Positions 44,704 through 55,839 of a stretch of DNA of 64,000 nt are shown here, piece by piece. Source of the DNA: Tachypleus tridentatus. Taxonomy: Eukaryota > Arthropoda > Merostomata > Xiphosura > Limulidae. Below the pieces are notes generated by a model. It was not told where the DNA came from. It did no database searches and saw only the letters and a list, made by a program, of their open reading frames with translations. The number at the start of each line of letters is the position of its first letter. Position 1 is the first letter of the stretch. Both the position numbers and the translations under genes were made by a program. Location: positions 7,316,001-7,380,000 of the forward strand of contig NC_134825.1 of the NCBI RefSeq assembly GCF_004210375.1, given 5' to 3'.

Positions 44704-44981
44704 GGGCCTGGCATGGCCTAGCGCGTTAAGGCGTGCGCTTCGTAATCTGAGGGTCACGGTTCGCATCCCCGTCGCGCCAAACATGCTCGCCCTTTCAGCC
44801 GTGGGGACGTTATAATGTGACGGTGAATCCCACTATTCGTTGGTACAAGAGTAGCCCAAGAGTTGGCGGTGGGTGGTGATGACTAGCTGTCTTCCCTCTA
44901 GTCTTACACTGCTAAATTAGGGACGGCTAGCGGAGATAGTCCTCGAGTAGCTTTGTGCGAAATTCCAAAACAAACATATAA
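44704..44981 (+). repeat. tRNA-derived SINE, full length
   Basis: Full-length copy starting GGCCTGGCATGGCCTAGCGC. The flanking repeat ATATAAATAAAT (44691 and about 44979) is a target-site duplication. Confidence 0.94.
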
Positions 44982-45171
44982 ATAAATACATCATGAAATT
45001 TTTTTAAGATTTTAATATATGTTACGCCCTCCCATCTTCATCAGACTTTGTTCATTATAAAGTAGAGACCAACCTATGAAAGTCTATAACTTTTGTTTTT
45101 CACTTTTTTACATCAAACTTTAGTTGGATTAAAACGTTGTTATACTGACAAGAAAGTTATATCTCTGTCTG

Positions 45172-45318
45172 TGGCCGGGTATGTCCAGGTAGGTTAAGGC
45201 GCTCAACTCGTAATCCACGGGTCGTGGGATAGAATCCCCGTCGCACCAAACAACCTCGCCCTTTCAGCCGTGGGGGTTCTAATGTGATGGTCAATCCCAC
45301 TATTCATTGGTAAAAGTA
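45172..45318 (+). repeat. tRNA-derived SINE, 3'-truncated
   Basis: Head and first half of the body (GGCCGGGTATGTCCAGGTAG ... CAATCCCACTATTCATTGGT), then unrelated sequence. Confidence 0.9.
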
Positions 45319-45784
45319 GGTTGGTTAGAGTAAAATATATATGTAATTGTAGAGATTGTTTTATATTGCGCAGTACGCATATTATTCAATAAATGGCGTA
45401 ACCTATGGAATTAATACTTTTAGATTCTATGTGTTATGTTTTAAAACATTTAAATTGTATGTTTACATCAACTATTTAAGTTTATTTTATTAAATCATTC
45501 AGCACAGATTTATGTTTTTGTCTGAATAAAAACTGTATTATAGATTTTCTGTTATCAGCGTTTTCTTTAAACGCTCGTCAATTAAGACGTGATGTTGGCC
45601 ATCAGCTCTTAGAAGAACAAACAAGAATCAGTTGATTTATTACGTTTAGCTACACCCATAAAAATATAATTTTAAATAAGTAGTCTAAATTAGATGATAT
45701 AGCTTCTAAGATAAACGATTTAGTATTCAAATTTGCTTATTCAACTCCAGTATTCTTCTGTTCAATACATGTGTATTGTTATAG

Positions 45785-46064
45785 TTTGTTTGTTTGTTTT
45801 TAAATTTCGCACAAAGCTACTCGAGGGCTATCTGTGCTAGTCGTCCCTAATTTAGCAGTGTAAGACTAGAGGGAAGGCAACTAGTCATCACCACCCACCG
45901 CCAACTCTTGTGCTACTCTTTTACCAACGAATAATGGGATTGACCGTCACATTACAACGCCCCCACGGCTGAAAGGGCGAGCATGTTTGATACGACGGGG
46001 ATGCGAACTCTCGACCTTCAGATTACGAGTCGCACGCCTTAACACTTAGGGCCATGCCGGGCCG
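45785..46064 (-). repeat. tRNA-derived SINE, full length, minus strand
   Basis: Begins with the T/G-rich complement of the tail (GTTTGTTTGTTTTTAAATTTC) and ends GGCCATGCCGGGCC. Near-identical flanks TATTGTTATA and TATTTGTTATA suggest a target duplication. Confidence 0.94.
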
Positions 46065-46655
46065 TATTTGTTATATAAACTTGAATTTCTTGTTCAGTAC
46101 CCATTCTGTGTTTGTCCACATAAATATCTTATTTTCTTATTTATTTTCATGTATACTTCATCTAGTCTACACCACAGGGTATTTGGTTAAGCTGATTTCT
46201 GTAAGTTTTATAAGTATTATTATTTCACCCTGTTAGACGCCTCGGAGTTCAGTTTCTTCAGTTTATTTCGCTGTTATAAGAGCCACATTTTGATTCTGGA
46301 GAAGTTTTAACTGTGAAAATAATTTTGGAACGTAATTTAACTTCCTGATATATCTTAATTATTTCACTTTTCGCCTGTAATTACATTGGCACTCAGTCAT
46401 GTACAAAACCAACTAAATATGTATTTAACATACCTTGGACATCGTAAACAGAAATTGACGATGGTCTTAAACTACAATATACGAGACGTTCTATAGATAT
46501 ATTTAGTTGTACTCTAACATAAATGCAGTACTGTAAGTATCATGCTGAATTATGTGATGATATCTTGGTTAATATAGTAAAGTTGTTGTATTTTTTGTTG
46601 ATATGTGTTTAAATATGAAGATATCAAATTAATGAATTCTTATATATGAAGATAT
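46065..46655. other. Intergenic, nothing recognised
   Basis: AT-rich sequence; the 60-codon frame starting inside the SINE end is not credible. Confidence 0.45.
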
Positions 46656-46659
46656 TATA

Positions 46660-46995
46660 ACATAGGATTTTAACATATTTATAAGCCACATTAGAAACAA
46701 ATAAATGGAAACAAAATATCTCAGATATCTACAGAAATAAACACTAGAGCATGACATATAAGATCAGCTAAACCAGCCTGAAGTGACGATCATTCCAAGT
46801 TTACCACCAGTTAAAACCTGTTCACAAGTATGTTAACTTTATTTCTTCTCTACACTGTTAATATTTGTTAATTTCTTCACATTACAATATTTTAGTCAGC
46901 TTTATAAATTTAAGAATTGTTAAAAAAATTAGAATCGTTTAAGAAAAGTATGCCATTTTACGAATTTTTAAATCAGAAATCTACTGAGATTCAAA
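46660..46995 (+). repeat. Dispersed repeat family R1, plus copy 1
   Basis: Shares with 48755-49110 the ordered landmarks CACATTAGAAAMAAATA, CAGATATCTRCAGRAA, GCGTGACAT-like, CTGAAGTGACRATC, CACAAGTATGTTAACTTTAT and TTTATAAATTTAAGAATTG. It lies just upstream of a decayed non-LTR reverse transcriptase and could be part of that element. Confidence 0.7.
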
Positions 46996-47109
46996 TATAA
47001 GACTTTACCAAAACCATCAACTCTTTTCTATTATTCCCTTTAAAAAATCTGCGTCAGATTATGTTATGCCCGATAATTATTGTTTAAAAATAAAAAAATA
47101 AATAAAAGG

Positions 47110-47960
47110 AAACAACAATCTTCATTGGTCTGACCGTACATTGATTAAAACTGATGATGTTCTCTATGAGATGCTGCGTCATCTCTCTGCCTCTCTTGCT
47201 CTTCATCTGGTTGTTTTTAACCATAACCAACAGACAAACCTTTTACCTGGTCTTGGTATAACGCAGTTGCCTTTTCAGTTTTTAAACTTGGAAAGGACCC
47301 CAAGATTCGTTCTAATTATTATTGAATTTCTTTAACTAGCTGTCTCTGTAATGTCTTGGAGAAGATGCTTATTGGCTTCATGTTTGTTTTCTAAAATTCA
47401 ACAATTTCTTATCACCTACCCAGTGTGGGTTTAATCAACAGTGCTCCATCATGGACCATTTGATTTGACTTGAAACATCGATGAGGAAAACTGTTTTCAA
47501 GAAAGAGCATCTTCTTCGATCTTGAAAAGGCTTATAATACTACATTGAAGAGCTTATAATACTACATGGAAGAGCTTATAATACTACGTGGAAGAACAGA
47601 ATTTTGTGGACCTCCATTCATACAGTTTGCGTGGCCAATTGCCCATTATTATTCACAATTATTTACTTGACAGGAGATTTAAATTCCGTGTGCGTTCCGC
47701 TCATTCTTATTCTTTCACACAGAAGCTGAGGGTCCTTTAGGGCTGAGTCTTGAGTACCATTAAGGTCAATGCTATCACTACAAAACTTACTCCTACTGTT
47801 GCAACGGGTTCTATACTGATGACTTATATATCTCATGTTTGTTATCACGTATCAGGTCTATTGAGAGACAGCTTCAGACTGTCCCCTATCGCATGTTGAA
47901 GTGTATCAGAGCAAAAGGTTTTCCACTTGTAAATTAACTTATAGTTAATTAGTTTCTTAT
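47110..47960 (+). pseudogene. Decayed non-LTR retrotransposon reverse transcriptase
   Basis: Frame-broken traces of a Jockey/CR1-type reverse transcriptase in order: QLPFQFLNLERTPRFV-like block (W.AVFK.GK..R), SLCNVLEKMLIG, VGFNQQCSIMDHL, FDLEKAYNTT (catalytic motif with Asp), RFKFRVRSAHS-like block, and YTDDLYIS at about 47812-47836 (the YxDD box). There are many stops and shifts, and a 22-bp segment right after the catalytic motif is present three times. No 5' or 3' end found. Confidence 0.72.
47522..47592 (+). repeat. 22-bp triplication in the RT catalytic region
   Basis: GCTTATAATACTACATKGAAGA is repeated three times with single-base changes; 22 is not a multiple of three, so it shifts the frame. 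Confidence 0.85.
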
Positions 47961-48750
47961 GCTACTGATTTATGTTTCACCGTTAAGTTGATCTGACTAT
48001 ATATTCCTCATAATTCAAGTTCAAGTACCAGGGACGTGTGGTGATTTGTTTGGATGGGGAAGCAAAAGCATAAAAGGTGGATCATAAAATTTAAAAATAA
48101 TATATACAGGACGTCCACTAATGATAAAATTAATTTCTTGCAGTCATTAATTATATTTAATATTAAGTGCTTCTAATTAATAATAAAACAAGATATATTC
48201 AGCTAATTGCTTAATTTATATGCTAATTCCGCCCTCTCTTCCTTAAGATTGAATAAATGTAATACATCTTCATTGAAGGTATAAGTATTTATTTTCTTAA
48301 GATTAATACTGAACTTGCAAGTCGTTTTTGTCGTTGTGAATTTCTGGTGTAGCTGTGTATTCTTTTTAAATGACATAATCAAAGCTTAACTGAGGCACAG
48401 GTTGCTGGAAGAGTAAAGGTTAACTCACACAAGTTGCAGCTGACATTAAAATAATTCATTCACTAGTTTTACTTTCAAATTAGTGTCAGCGTATAAAACA
48501 GAAAGTTCACTTTTCAAGCGATGAATATCAAAGTATTCTTTGTAATTATCTTTCAATGATTTTAATGCAAATTCAGGAAATATTTTTGCTCTTCTCCTGT
48601 TTGTTAGTGTCGAAGGAATACTATGTTTTATAATTTATTTCATGTATTTTAAGTCTTTAAACTATGTCTGTGCGACTTTTATTAACATAAGCCTATAATT
48701 ATGTAAATCTAGGCCTAACCTACAGTTTGAACGGGGCACACTAAGTTATT
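47961..48750. other. Intergenic, nothing recognised
   Basis: AT-rich, possibly remaining retroelement sequence, but no motif to support that. Confidence 0.4.
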
Positions 48751-48754
48751 GGAG

Positions 48755-49140
48755 GCCATACACTGGAATTTACTTTGTCCATTGGTTAACCCTGCCACGA
48801 TTATATTACACATATTTGTAAGACACATTAGAAAAAATAGATTAAAACAATATACCGCAGATATCTGCAGGAACAGAATCAAAGCGTGACATGTAAGCTC
48901 CATACAAGTCTGAAGTGACAATCGTTACAAGTTTATGACCACTTAGATCCTGGTCACAAGTATGTTAACTTTATTTTTCCTCTCCACTATTAGCATTTGT
49001 AATTTTCTTCGTATTACAAAATTTTGATCGGCCTTATAAATTTAAGAATTGCTACAAAAATAGAATCGTTTACAAAACATACATCATTTTAAGATTTTTC
49101 TAGTCCAAAATCTACCGAGAGTCGAGATAAAACTTCAAAA
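48755..49140 (+). repeat. Dispersed repeat family R1, plus copy 2
   Basis: Diverged partner of 46660-46995 in the same order and orientation, followed here by a Gypsy-type remnant rather than by the reverse transcriptase. Confidence 0.7.
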
Positions 49141-49279
49141 CCATTAAGGCTTGTCTGTCTTTTATTATGTTCGGTTGTTGTTGTTTGAAAAATAAAGGAA
49201 ACTAAAAGAAGACAACACTCAGTGAGTTTGTTTCCACACATGAACATAGTTTCACCACATTACTGATGTTGTTGATCCG

Positions 49280-51085
49280 GCCACTGATATCTTTATCAGT
49301 ATCTTGACCTTTTGTGTATGTTGACTCTCTACGTTCGACAAATGACGCTGTCAATCCTTTAACAATTCGTATTCCACGTGATGCTGGGGTTATTCAATCA
49401 TTGTTGTTAGAAGGTATATCGCCTTTAGATTCTAGTTCTATCACTGGTGAGTCTGTTTTTTATTGAGGGCGGTTTTATTAATGTTTCTCTTCATATCTTA
49501 TACTTAACATCAAATCTAGTTGTGGGGCCTATTTTGGTTGGAATAAAACCTATACTGCCAATTATGTGTGTTGTTATTGTTGGAAAACGATTTGTCTGGG
49601 GTAAATGACAGACACGTATTCAGAGGACAACATTATAGATTTGGCTTAGACATTTTCCTGGATCCCATTGGGATCTTTGTATGATTGTCCCACTGGTGAT
49701 TTATTTGTGAGTCACAATAATTGGCATGAGGGATCTGATTCGCCTGGTGAAGTTCCATCTGCCACAAGTAAACTGATTGTTAAGCAAGAAAAGGGCTCGC
49801 AGAGTTTCTTCACTATTTAATTATGCATTGCCAAATGATGAGCTGTTGAAAGTTCCAAATCGTTATTTTGTTTAAACGGTGTGCTTATGAGGAAATGGAG
49901 ATCACTGGATGTTCCAAATCGTTATTTTGTTTAAACGGTGTGCTTATGAGGAAATGGAGATCACTGGATGTGTTCCAAATCGTTATTTTGTTTAAACGGT
50001 GTGCTTATGAGGAAATGGAGATCACTGGATGTGTTCCAAATCGTTATTTTGTTTAAACGGTGTGCTTATGAGGAAATGGAGATCACTGGATGTGTTCCAA
50101 ATCGTTATTTTGTTTAAACGGTGTGCTTATGAGGAAATGGAGATCACTGGATGTGTTCCAAATCGTTATTTTGTTTAAACGGTGTGCTTATGAGGAAATG
50201 GAGATCACTGGATGTGTTCCAAGTCGTTATTTTGTTTAAACGGTGTGCTTATGAGGAAATGGAGATCACTGGATGTGTTCCAAATCGTTATTTTGTTTAA
50301 ACGGTGTGCTTATGAGGAAATGGAGATCACTGGATGTGTTCCAAATCGTTATTTTGTTTAAACGGTGTGCTTATGAGGAAATGGAGATCACTGGATGTGT
50401 TCCAAATCGTTATTTTGTTTAAACGGTGTGCTTATGAGGAAATGGAGATCACTGGATGTGCCAGTTTCAGAAGACTACCCTAGAGTTTATCAAATCGTTA
50501 TTTTGTTTAAACGGTGTGCTTATGAGGAAATGGAGATCACTGGATGTGTTCCAAATCGTTATTTTGTTTAAACGGTGTGCTTATGAGGAAATGGAGATCA
50601 CTGGATGTGTTCCAAATCGTTATTTTGTTTAAACGGTGTGCTTATGAGGAAATGGAGATCACTGGATGTGTTCCAAATCGTTATTTTGTTTAAACGGTGT
50701 GCTTATGAGGAAATGGAGATCACTGGATGTACCAGTTTCAGAAGACTACCCTAGAGTTTATCAAATCGTTATTTTGTTTAAACGGTGTGCTTATGAGGAA
50801 ATGGAGATCACTGGATGTGTTCCAAATCGTTATTTTGTTTAAACGGTGTGCTTATGAGGAAATGGAGATCACTGGATGTGCCAGTTTCAGAAGACTACCC
50901 TAGAGTTTATCAAATCGTTGTTCCCAAAGCATAGCATTCTGAAATACTGATAGTTGCCAATGAATTTACTAAAACAACAAGACCTGAGAATATTAAGAAA
51001 CATTTATTTTGGTCAAAACTTAGAGAAAATGTTTCTCAGTTTGTAAAAGTTGTCATACTTGTCAGTTCGTCAGAACAACTAAAAA
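49280..51085 (+). mobile_element. Gypsy-type LTR retrotransposon remnant with internal minisatellite
   Basis: Plus-strand traces of a retropepsin region (NDAVNPLTIRIPRDAG..., then VGIKPILP and LLLENDLSG-like motifs, about 49340-49620), a short linker, and then, after a large internal deletion, the start of the integrase zinc-binding region (EFTK..., NIKKHLFWSKLRENVSQF, about 50950-51060). Reverse transcriptase and RNase H are gone. The segment just before the zinc-binding region is amplified into a 16-copy tandem array. LTRs not identified. Dead; many stops. Confidence 0.6.
49854..50925 (+). repeat. 61-bp minisatellite, 16 copies, within Gypsy pol
   Basis: Unit runs TTCCAAATCGTTATTTTGTT, TAAACGGTGTGCTTATGAGG, AAATGGAGATCACTGGATGT, G. 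Copies are almost identical (one AAGTCG variant in copy 7). Ten copies are followed by the spacer CCAGTTTCAGAAGACTACCC TAGAGTTTAT, then four copies, the spacer, two copies and the spacer leading into unique sequence. The spacer joins the next unit at CAAATCGTT, which also begins the unique downstream sequence. Confidence 0.95.
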
Positions 51086-51089
51086 GAAT

Positions 51090-51354
51090 TGTTAGTTTGT
51101 TTGTTTGGAATTTCGCACAAAGCTACTCGAGGGCTATCTGTGCTATCCGTCCCTAATTTAGCAGTGTAAGACTAGAGGGAAGGCAGCAGCCATCACCACC
51201 CACCGCCAACTCTTGGGCTACTTTTACCAACGAAAAGTGGGATTGACTGTAACATTATACGCCCCACGGCTGGAGGGCGAGCATGTTTAGCGACGAACCC
51301 GCGACCCTCGGATTACGAGTCGCACGCCTTACGCGCTTGGCCATGCCGGGCCAA
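51090..51354 (-). repeat. tRNA-derived SINE, full length, minus strand
   Basis: Runs from GTTTGTTTGTTTGGAATTTC to GGCCATGCCGGGCC. Flanks AACTAAAAAG and AACTAACAAAAG look like a target duplication. Confidence 0.93.
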
Positions 51355-51880
51355 CTAACAAAAGAAAAAAAAAAATAAGAAAAAAAAAATTCAGTCTCTT
51401 TTAAACATATTTTAGCTTTCAAAGAACCTTTAGCCGTGTGATTGTTGATTATGTTTGGCCATTTCCAAAAACTCAATCAGATAACCATTGTTTGTTGCCC
51501 ACCATGTGCTCATCCACTCGGTCCCTTGAAACTAGTTCTTTGAGAAACATTCGAAACAATTTATAAGGCTTTGATTATAGAAAATAGTTACACGAGAGTA
51601 TGTTACAGTCGTATCTAAATATCTAAATAATTAATTTGTTGTCAAAAGTCCACACATGTTGATTAAATAATTTTAAAATTCAATTAATAAGACGAATTAT
51701 TTGTCTCTAATCTTATCAAAATGCTATTAGTAAATTATTATCACACAATTAACACAATTGTTACTAATGTAACAATTCAAATTGCTTGGATGATAGAAAT
51801 GTTTAAACTAATTATTTTAAATGATTATTTTAAAGATAATACCAATGTAATAATAAATTAGATTAAAGAGTAAACTTTGA
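51355..51880. other. Intergenic, nothing recognised
   Basis: AT-rich; a frame of the Gypsy integrase may trail in at about 51400-51480 (AVCLLMFGHFQKLNQITIV-like, not conclusive). Confidence 0.35.
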
Positions 51881-51885
51881 TCACC

Positions 51886-53263
51886 TGCGTCACCAAAGTA
51901 ATTGCTGACATGTAATCTGTACAAGTAGTCTTTTTCTATCCAAAACTTCCAACAGATGGCAAACCTCTCGTTTCCTTCTTCATCCTATAAATCAAATTTG
52001 TTTCAATAATTTTCTTGATTTGTTAGATCCGATCGTTTCCCCACAAATAAATTATGAAAGGTTTTGTTTGTACATAAAATTTTCTTCAAAATAAACCATG
52101 GACAACATGCAGGATCATTCTAAAATAAGTATTAAACTGACAGTGCACAAGATAAAAGTTTTTCCGTAATATAAAAAAAAAGTTCATAACGATAAAATCA
52201 AACAAACAAATATTAAAATCATTAAATAAACTATTTTTTAATATGGTGAAAAAATATATAAAAAACTCTTAAGTTATTTAAGTGATGTTTAATATATATA
52301 AATACATGGAGGTATAACTTATTAGTTGATTTTTTTATTTATAGATCCTGATATATATGTATATTTAGTATGAGTTGAAACTTCAAAGTGTAGACAAGTG
52401 TGATGTAATGTGTATCTCAGTTCTTTGTTTATTCTATAAAATTATTCCTAAAATTGATATGTACATCATTATACATAATTTAATAAGAAATTTATCTTGT
52501 AATAATGTACAGTTGGTACAATATATACAAAACGGTTGGTATAGTTTGTATTGTACGGCTGATAAAAGAATATACTTCAAATACAATGTACGTCTGGTAG
52601 AAGAAAATATTATAAAGACAATGGACATCAATTTAAGTATTGTTTATTTCAGAGTAAAATTTTATAGATTAAGTTATTTAAAAAAAAATAATGTTTGTCT
52701 CATAAGGTGATAAAAATGATTGTCTTTTGTTAACCCAATTCTCCAACCACAGTATGTATGGTGACATAGAACACTATAAACCTGGTTTCGATTGTCGTGG
52801 TGGGTATAATACAGAAACACTTGTGTATTTTTGTGCTGAACTACAAATAGACAAACATATTAACTAACGAACTGTATTATTCCTTATAATAAATAATACT
52901 ATTATTCAATAGCTAAAGTGAAAAACAATACACATTTTTAACAATATAACATCTTTATATTTAACTATACCATTATTAAACAACAACAATGATAACAGCA
53001 ATGATTTGGACCAGATGATTTCTGTGAAAGAATTTTCTACAATGAACTTAATTCTAAATCAAAAAATACGAAATAATTAAACTTTTAAATAAACATTGTG
53101 ATAACTTTTACATCTGTTTTTAGATTTTCTTTGGCCAGAGAAACCAGGGCGCCGATGAACGCAATTATTCTGGTTATTGAAGTATCTTCAAACAGTTTCT
53201 GGACCGTCTCTGGTCCAACACTTGACTAACCCATAAAACAAACCAAATAAAGACAAATGTAAT
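51886..53263 (-). pseudogene. Decayed lectin copy (exon 4 and exon 1)
   Basis: Minus-strand 52042-51886 is a clear homologue of lectin exon 4, keeping GACGCAG|GTGATC as donor, but with GATTTATAG (stop) in place of GATTTAAAG and small deletions. 53263-53118 matches exon 1 (TGTCTTTATTTGGTTTGTTT, GTTTCTCTGGCCAAAGAAAA) with the start ATG changed to ATT and further stops. Exons 2, 3 and 5 are absent. Intergenic landmarks shared with the 40-41 kb copy show common descent. Confidence 0.82.
52750..52870 (+). repeat. Second-family SINE variant
   Basis: AAACCTGGTTTCGATTGTCG TGGTGGGTATAATACAG, ending GTATTTTTGTGCTGAACTACAAATAGACAAAC; the minus-strand fragments at 17.4-17.65 kb are reverse matches. It lies inside the decayed lectin copy at the place where the 40 kb copy also has a SINE. 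Confidence 0.5.
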
Positions 53264-54975
53264 TATTTCTAAAGACTTATTTTTCTTCTTACTGTAAAAT
53301 AAAGAGCATTATATAAAAGTTTATTTCTGACAGACGCAATACAGAACAGTTTACGAAAATGAAAAACAGATATTAAAAAAATTCTGTGCTTCATAAAATG
53401 AAATAATTACAATATATATATAAACATTTTACCGAGAGAGACGCAGATCTTTAGTTTTGAGTTTTAATTTCTTTAAAACATTCTGGTTTTATATATGAAA
53501 AATTGTTAAGACTGTTTATCATTAAGAAGTCAGTTAAGGTTAGTTTAATTAATTCATGTTCAGAAACAAAGATGAGTTATTTAAACATGCAGAAGTTAAA
53601 TAACTTTTGCGTTTCATGCAGACTAAAGCAATGACAGGGCAAATATTAACAAAACCCAGGAACTTATTGTTTTTTCTTATTTATCAGTGGTCAATAATTA
53701 TATGATGTAAGGAAGTTGTATTCACTAGGACAGGATTTAAACAAACTCACAATCAAACTCTGAAACTTCCTTAAATAACACTTCTTTTACAGAAGCAGTT
53801 TGTTTAATTAACAAAGGTGACATTTACTGAATTGTGACGCTATTCATACAAAAGATTTTCAAAAGAACAGTAAGACTAAAATTATTGAATATTATTAATA
53901 ACATTTAAGAATTATCAAAAATACCTTTCAAAATATCTTTTAGGTTGATCTATACACGGTTAAAAATTCTTTTAAAATGATATGAACGAGTCCGTGTTGT
54001 TCTAATATATGAGACAGTAACATGATATATGACCAACGTCGTACGAAGTTTAATCGTATCAAGGTAATCACGTGATTCTATTTCTAAATCATGACAAGAG
54101 AAAGTCCAGTATCCAAAGTATCCAAAATCAACAACTGGTGATGCTATTATTGAAACATCCTGCACTTGAAACCAATAAGGAAAATAAGTGACAGATAAAC
54201 AAGTTTGACAAACCTGCAGTTCGACCTTCTTCAGAGAACTGTTTTTTGTTACGCAACTGTTCTAAATATTAAACTATAAACCAGCAGGAAATATTATTTG
54301 AAATATTTTGAATACTTTACTAAATACATCTATTCAAATAATGTTTATTAAGTTTTCATTGTCTCAAATGTATCCTTCTGTTGTTTTTTCAAGGTTTAAG
54401 GTTACAATTAATTTAGCGTGTTAAAACATATTATCCACTTGAGTTCTGATATTGTTAATAGTTTCCTTTCTATAGCACTCTTTATGTGTTTAAATGTTGC
54501 GCGTATTTTAATTTTGAAATATTTAGTCATTTTCTTTTTCATATTTATATATTTTAAAACAAATGTTCAAATATTGATATTTTCTTATAAATGTTTTTAA
54601 AACTGAAGCATGTTAACAAACACGATAAATTAAACACTATAATATATTTCATATTTTACTTGGAGATTATTTCAAATAGTTATAGCGGAAGTGTTTGTCG
54701 TATGTTTGTGTTTACAGTTTAAAAATATTTACATGTTTTATTTTAAAACAATAACATATTTATGGTTATTTGTAGACATTTTCAACTCAATAATAATAAA
54801 GGATGTTTTGTTTTATATCTAAAATTAACAAATTTTCATACAAATTCAACAAATGACAACAATGAGAAAGTGAAAACATTTACGTTCAGAGTTTAAATTT
54901 GTGACTTTAATATTTATGAATCAACTTCCAGTATTAACAGTAGTTCATGATGATACGTCTATTGAGTTGATAATT
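53264..54975. other. Upstream flank of decayed lectin copy
   Basis: AT-rich. Contains TCACGTGATTC (54068) and the flank duplication at 54380-54540. A reversed CGACCTTCTTCAGAG near 54222 resembles Penelope-like 3' motifs. No intact gene. Confidence 0.45.
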
Positions 54976-55098
54976 GCCCCCTGTTAGTACAGCGGTATGT
55001 CTCCGGATTTACAACGCTAAAATCAGACGTTCGATTCCCCTCGGTGGGCTGAGCAGATAGCTTGATGTGGCTTTGCTATAAGAAAAACACAAACACTG
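54976..55098 (+). repeat. Second-family tRNA-derived SINE
   Basis: GCCCCCTGTTAGTACAGCGG, B box CGTTCGATTCCCCTCGGTGG, tail GATGTGGCTTTGCTATAAGA AAAACACAAACAC. Confidence 0.88.
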
Positions 55099-55569
55099 AG
55101 TTGATAATCTACTTTCATAACTAAGGTTTGTTTCAAATATATAAAGCAAGTCATCTGTAGTTGTTATACACATTAGGAAATAAGTTCCTAGTTTTAATAC
55201 CTTCGTCACAAATATAATTTATTTGATTAAATACATATATCAACAAAAAGTACAACAACTTTACTATATAACCATAATCTCATCATATCAGTCAGTATGA
55301 TACTTATAGTACTATTAACATCTTGCATTAAAACTAAATATATCTATAGAAAGTCTTGTATTTTGTAGTTTAAGACCATCGTCATTGTCCGTTTACGTTA
55401 ACCAATGTCTATTACAATATATATTTATTTGGTTTTGTACGACAACGGTTCAGTTTATGAATATTGGTTCTGAAGATGTGAATGATAACGTATATTGACC
55501 TGCGAAGAGGACGATTTTTATTTAATCATTTAATTATAATCACAGGTCCTTTAAGGACTATCAGATCTA

Positions 55570-55765
55570 CACGTACCATATCAAAGGATGTGAACGGTCG
55601 TTAACTAGTAACGATCGTCACTTCTGCCTAATGTAGCTTAGTTCATATGACACGCTTTAATGTTATCTGTTCCTCTACATATTTGTGTTATGTTATTTTC
55701 ATTTATTTGTTTCTAATGTGTCTTACAAATATGTGTGGTACATTTAGGGCCTGGTTATCCATTAA
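55570..55765 (-). repeat. Dispersed repeat family R1, minus copy 2
   Basis: Reverse complement carries GTGACGATCGTTACTAGT-type sequence and CACATTAGAAACAAATAAATG, the 5' landmarks of R1. Confidence 0.6.
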
Positions 55766-55839
55766 TTATAATCAATCATCAAAATGTTCATTTTAGAAGT
55801 ACTTCACCTTAGGTTTTATTTGAAATCAATCCACTCTGA

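Noticed and set aside
49854..50925. Considered as a CRISPR-like array
   Set aside because: Units are contiguous identical 61-mers with no unique spacers, and the host is eukaryotic. The only intervening sequence is one repeated 30-base spacer derived from the Gypsy gene.
51361..51476. Minus-strand frame reading WPGMAKRVRRATRNPRV
   Set aside because: It is a translation of the SINE head, not a protein gene.
52375..52710. 111-codon plus-strand frame
   Set aside because: AT-driven codon content (Ile, Tyr, Asn, Lys), an overlapping minus-strand frame, no domain, and it lies in the decayed lectin copy's intergenic region.
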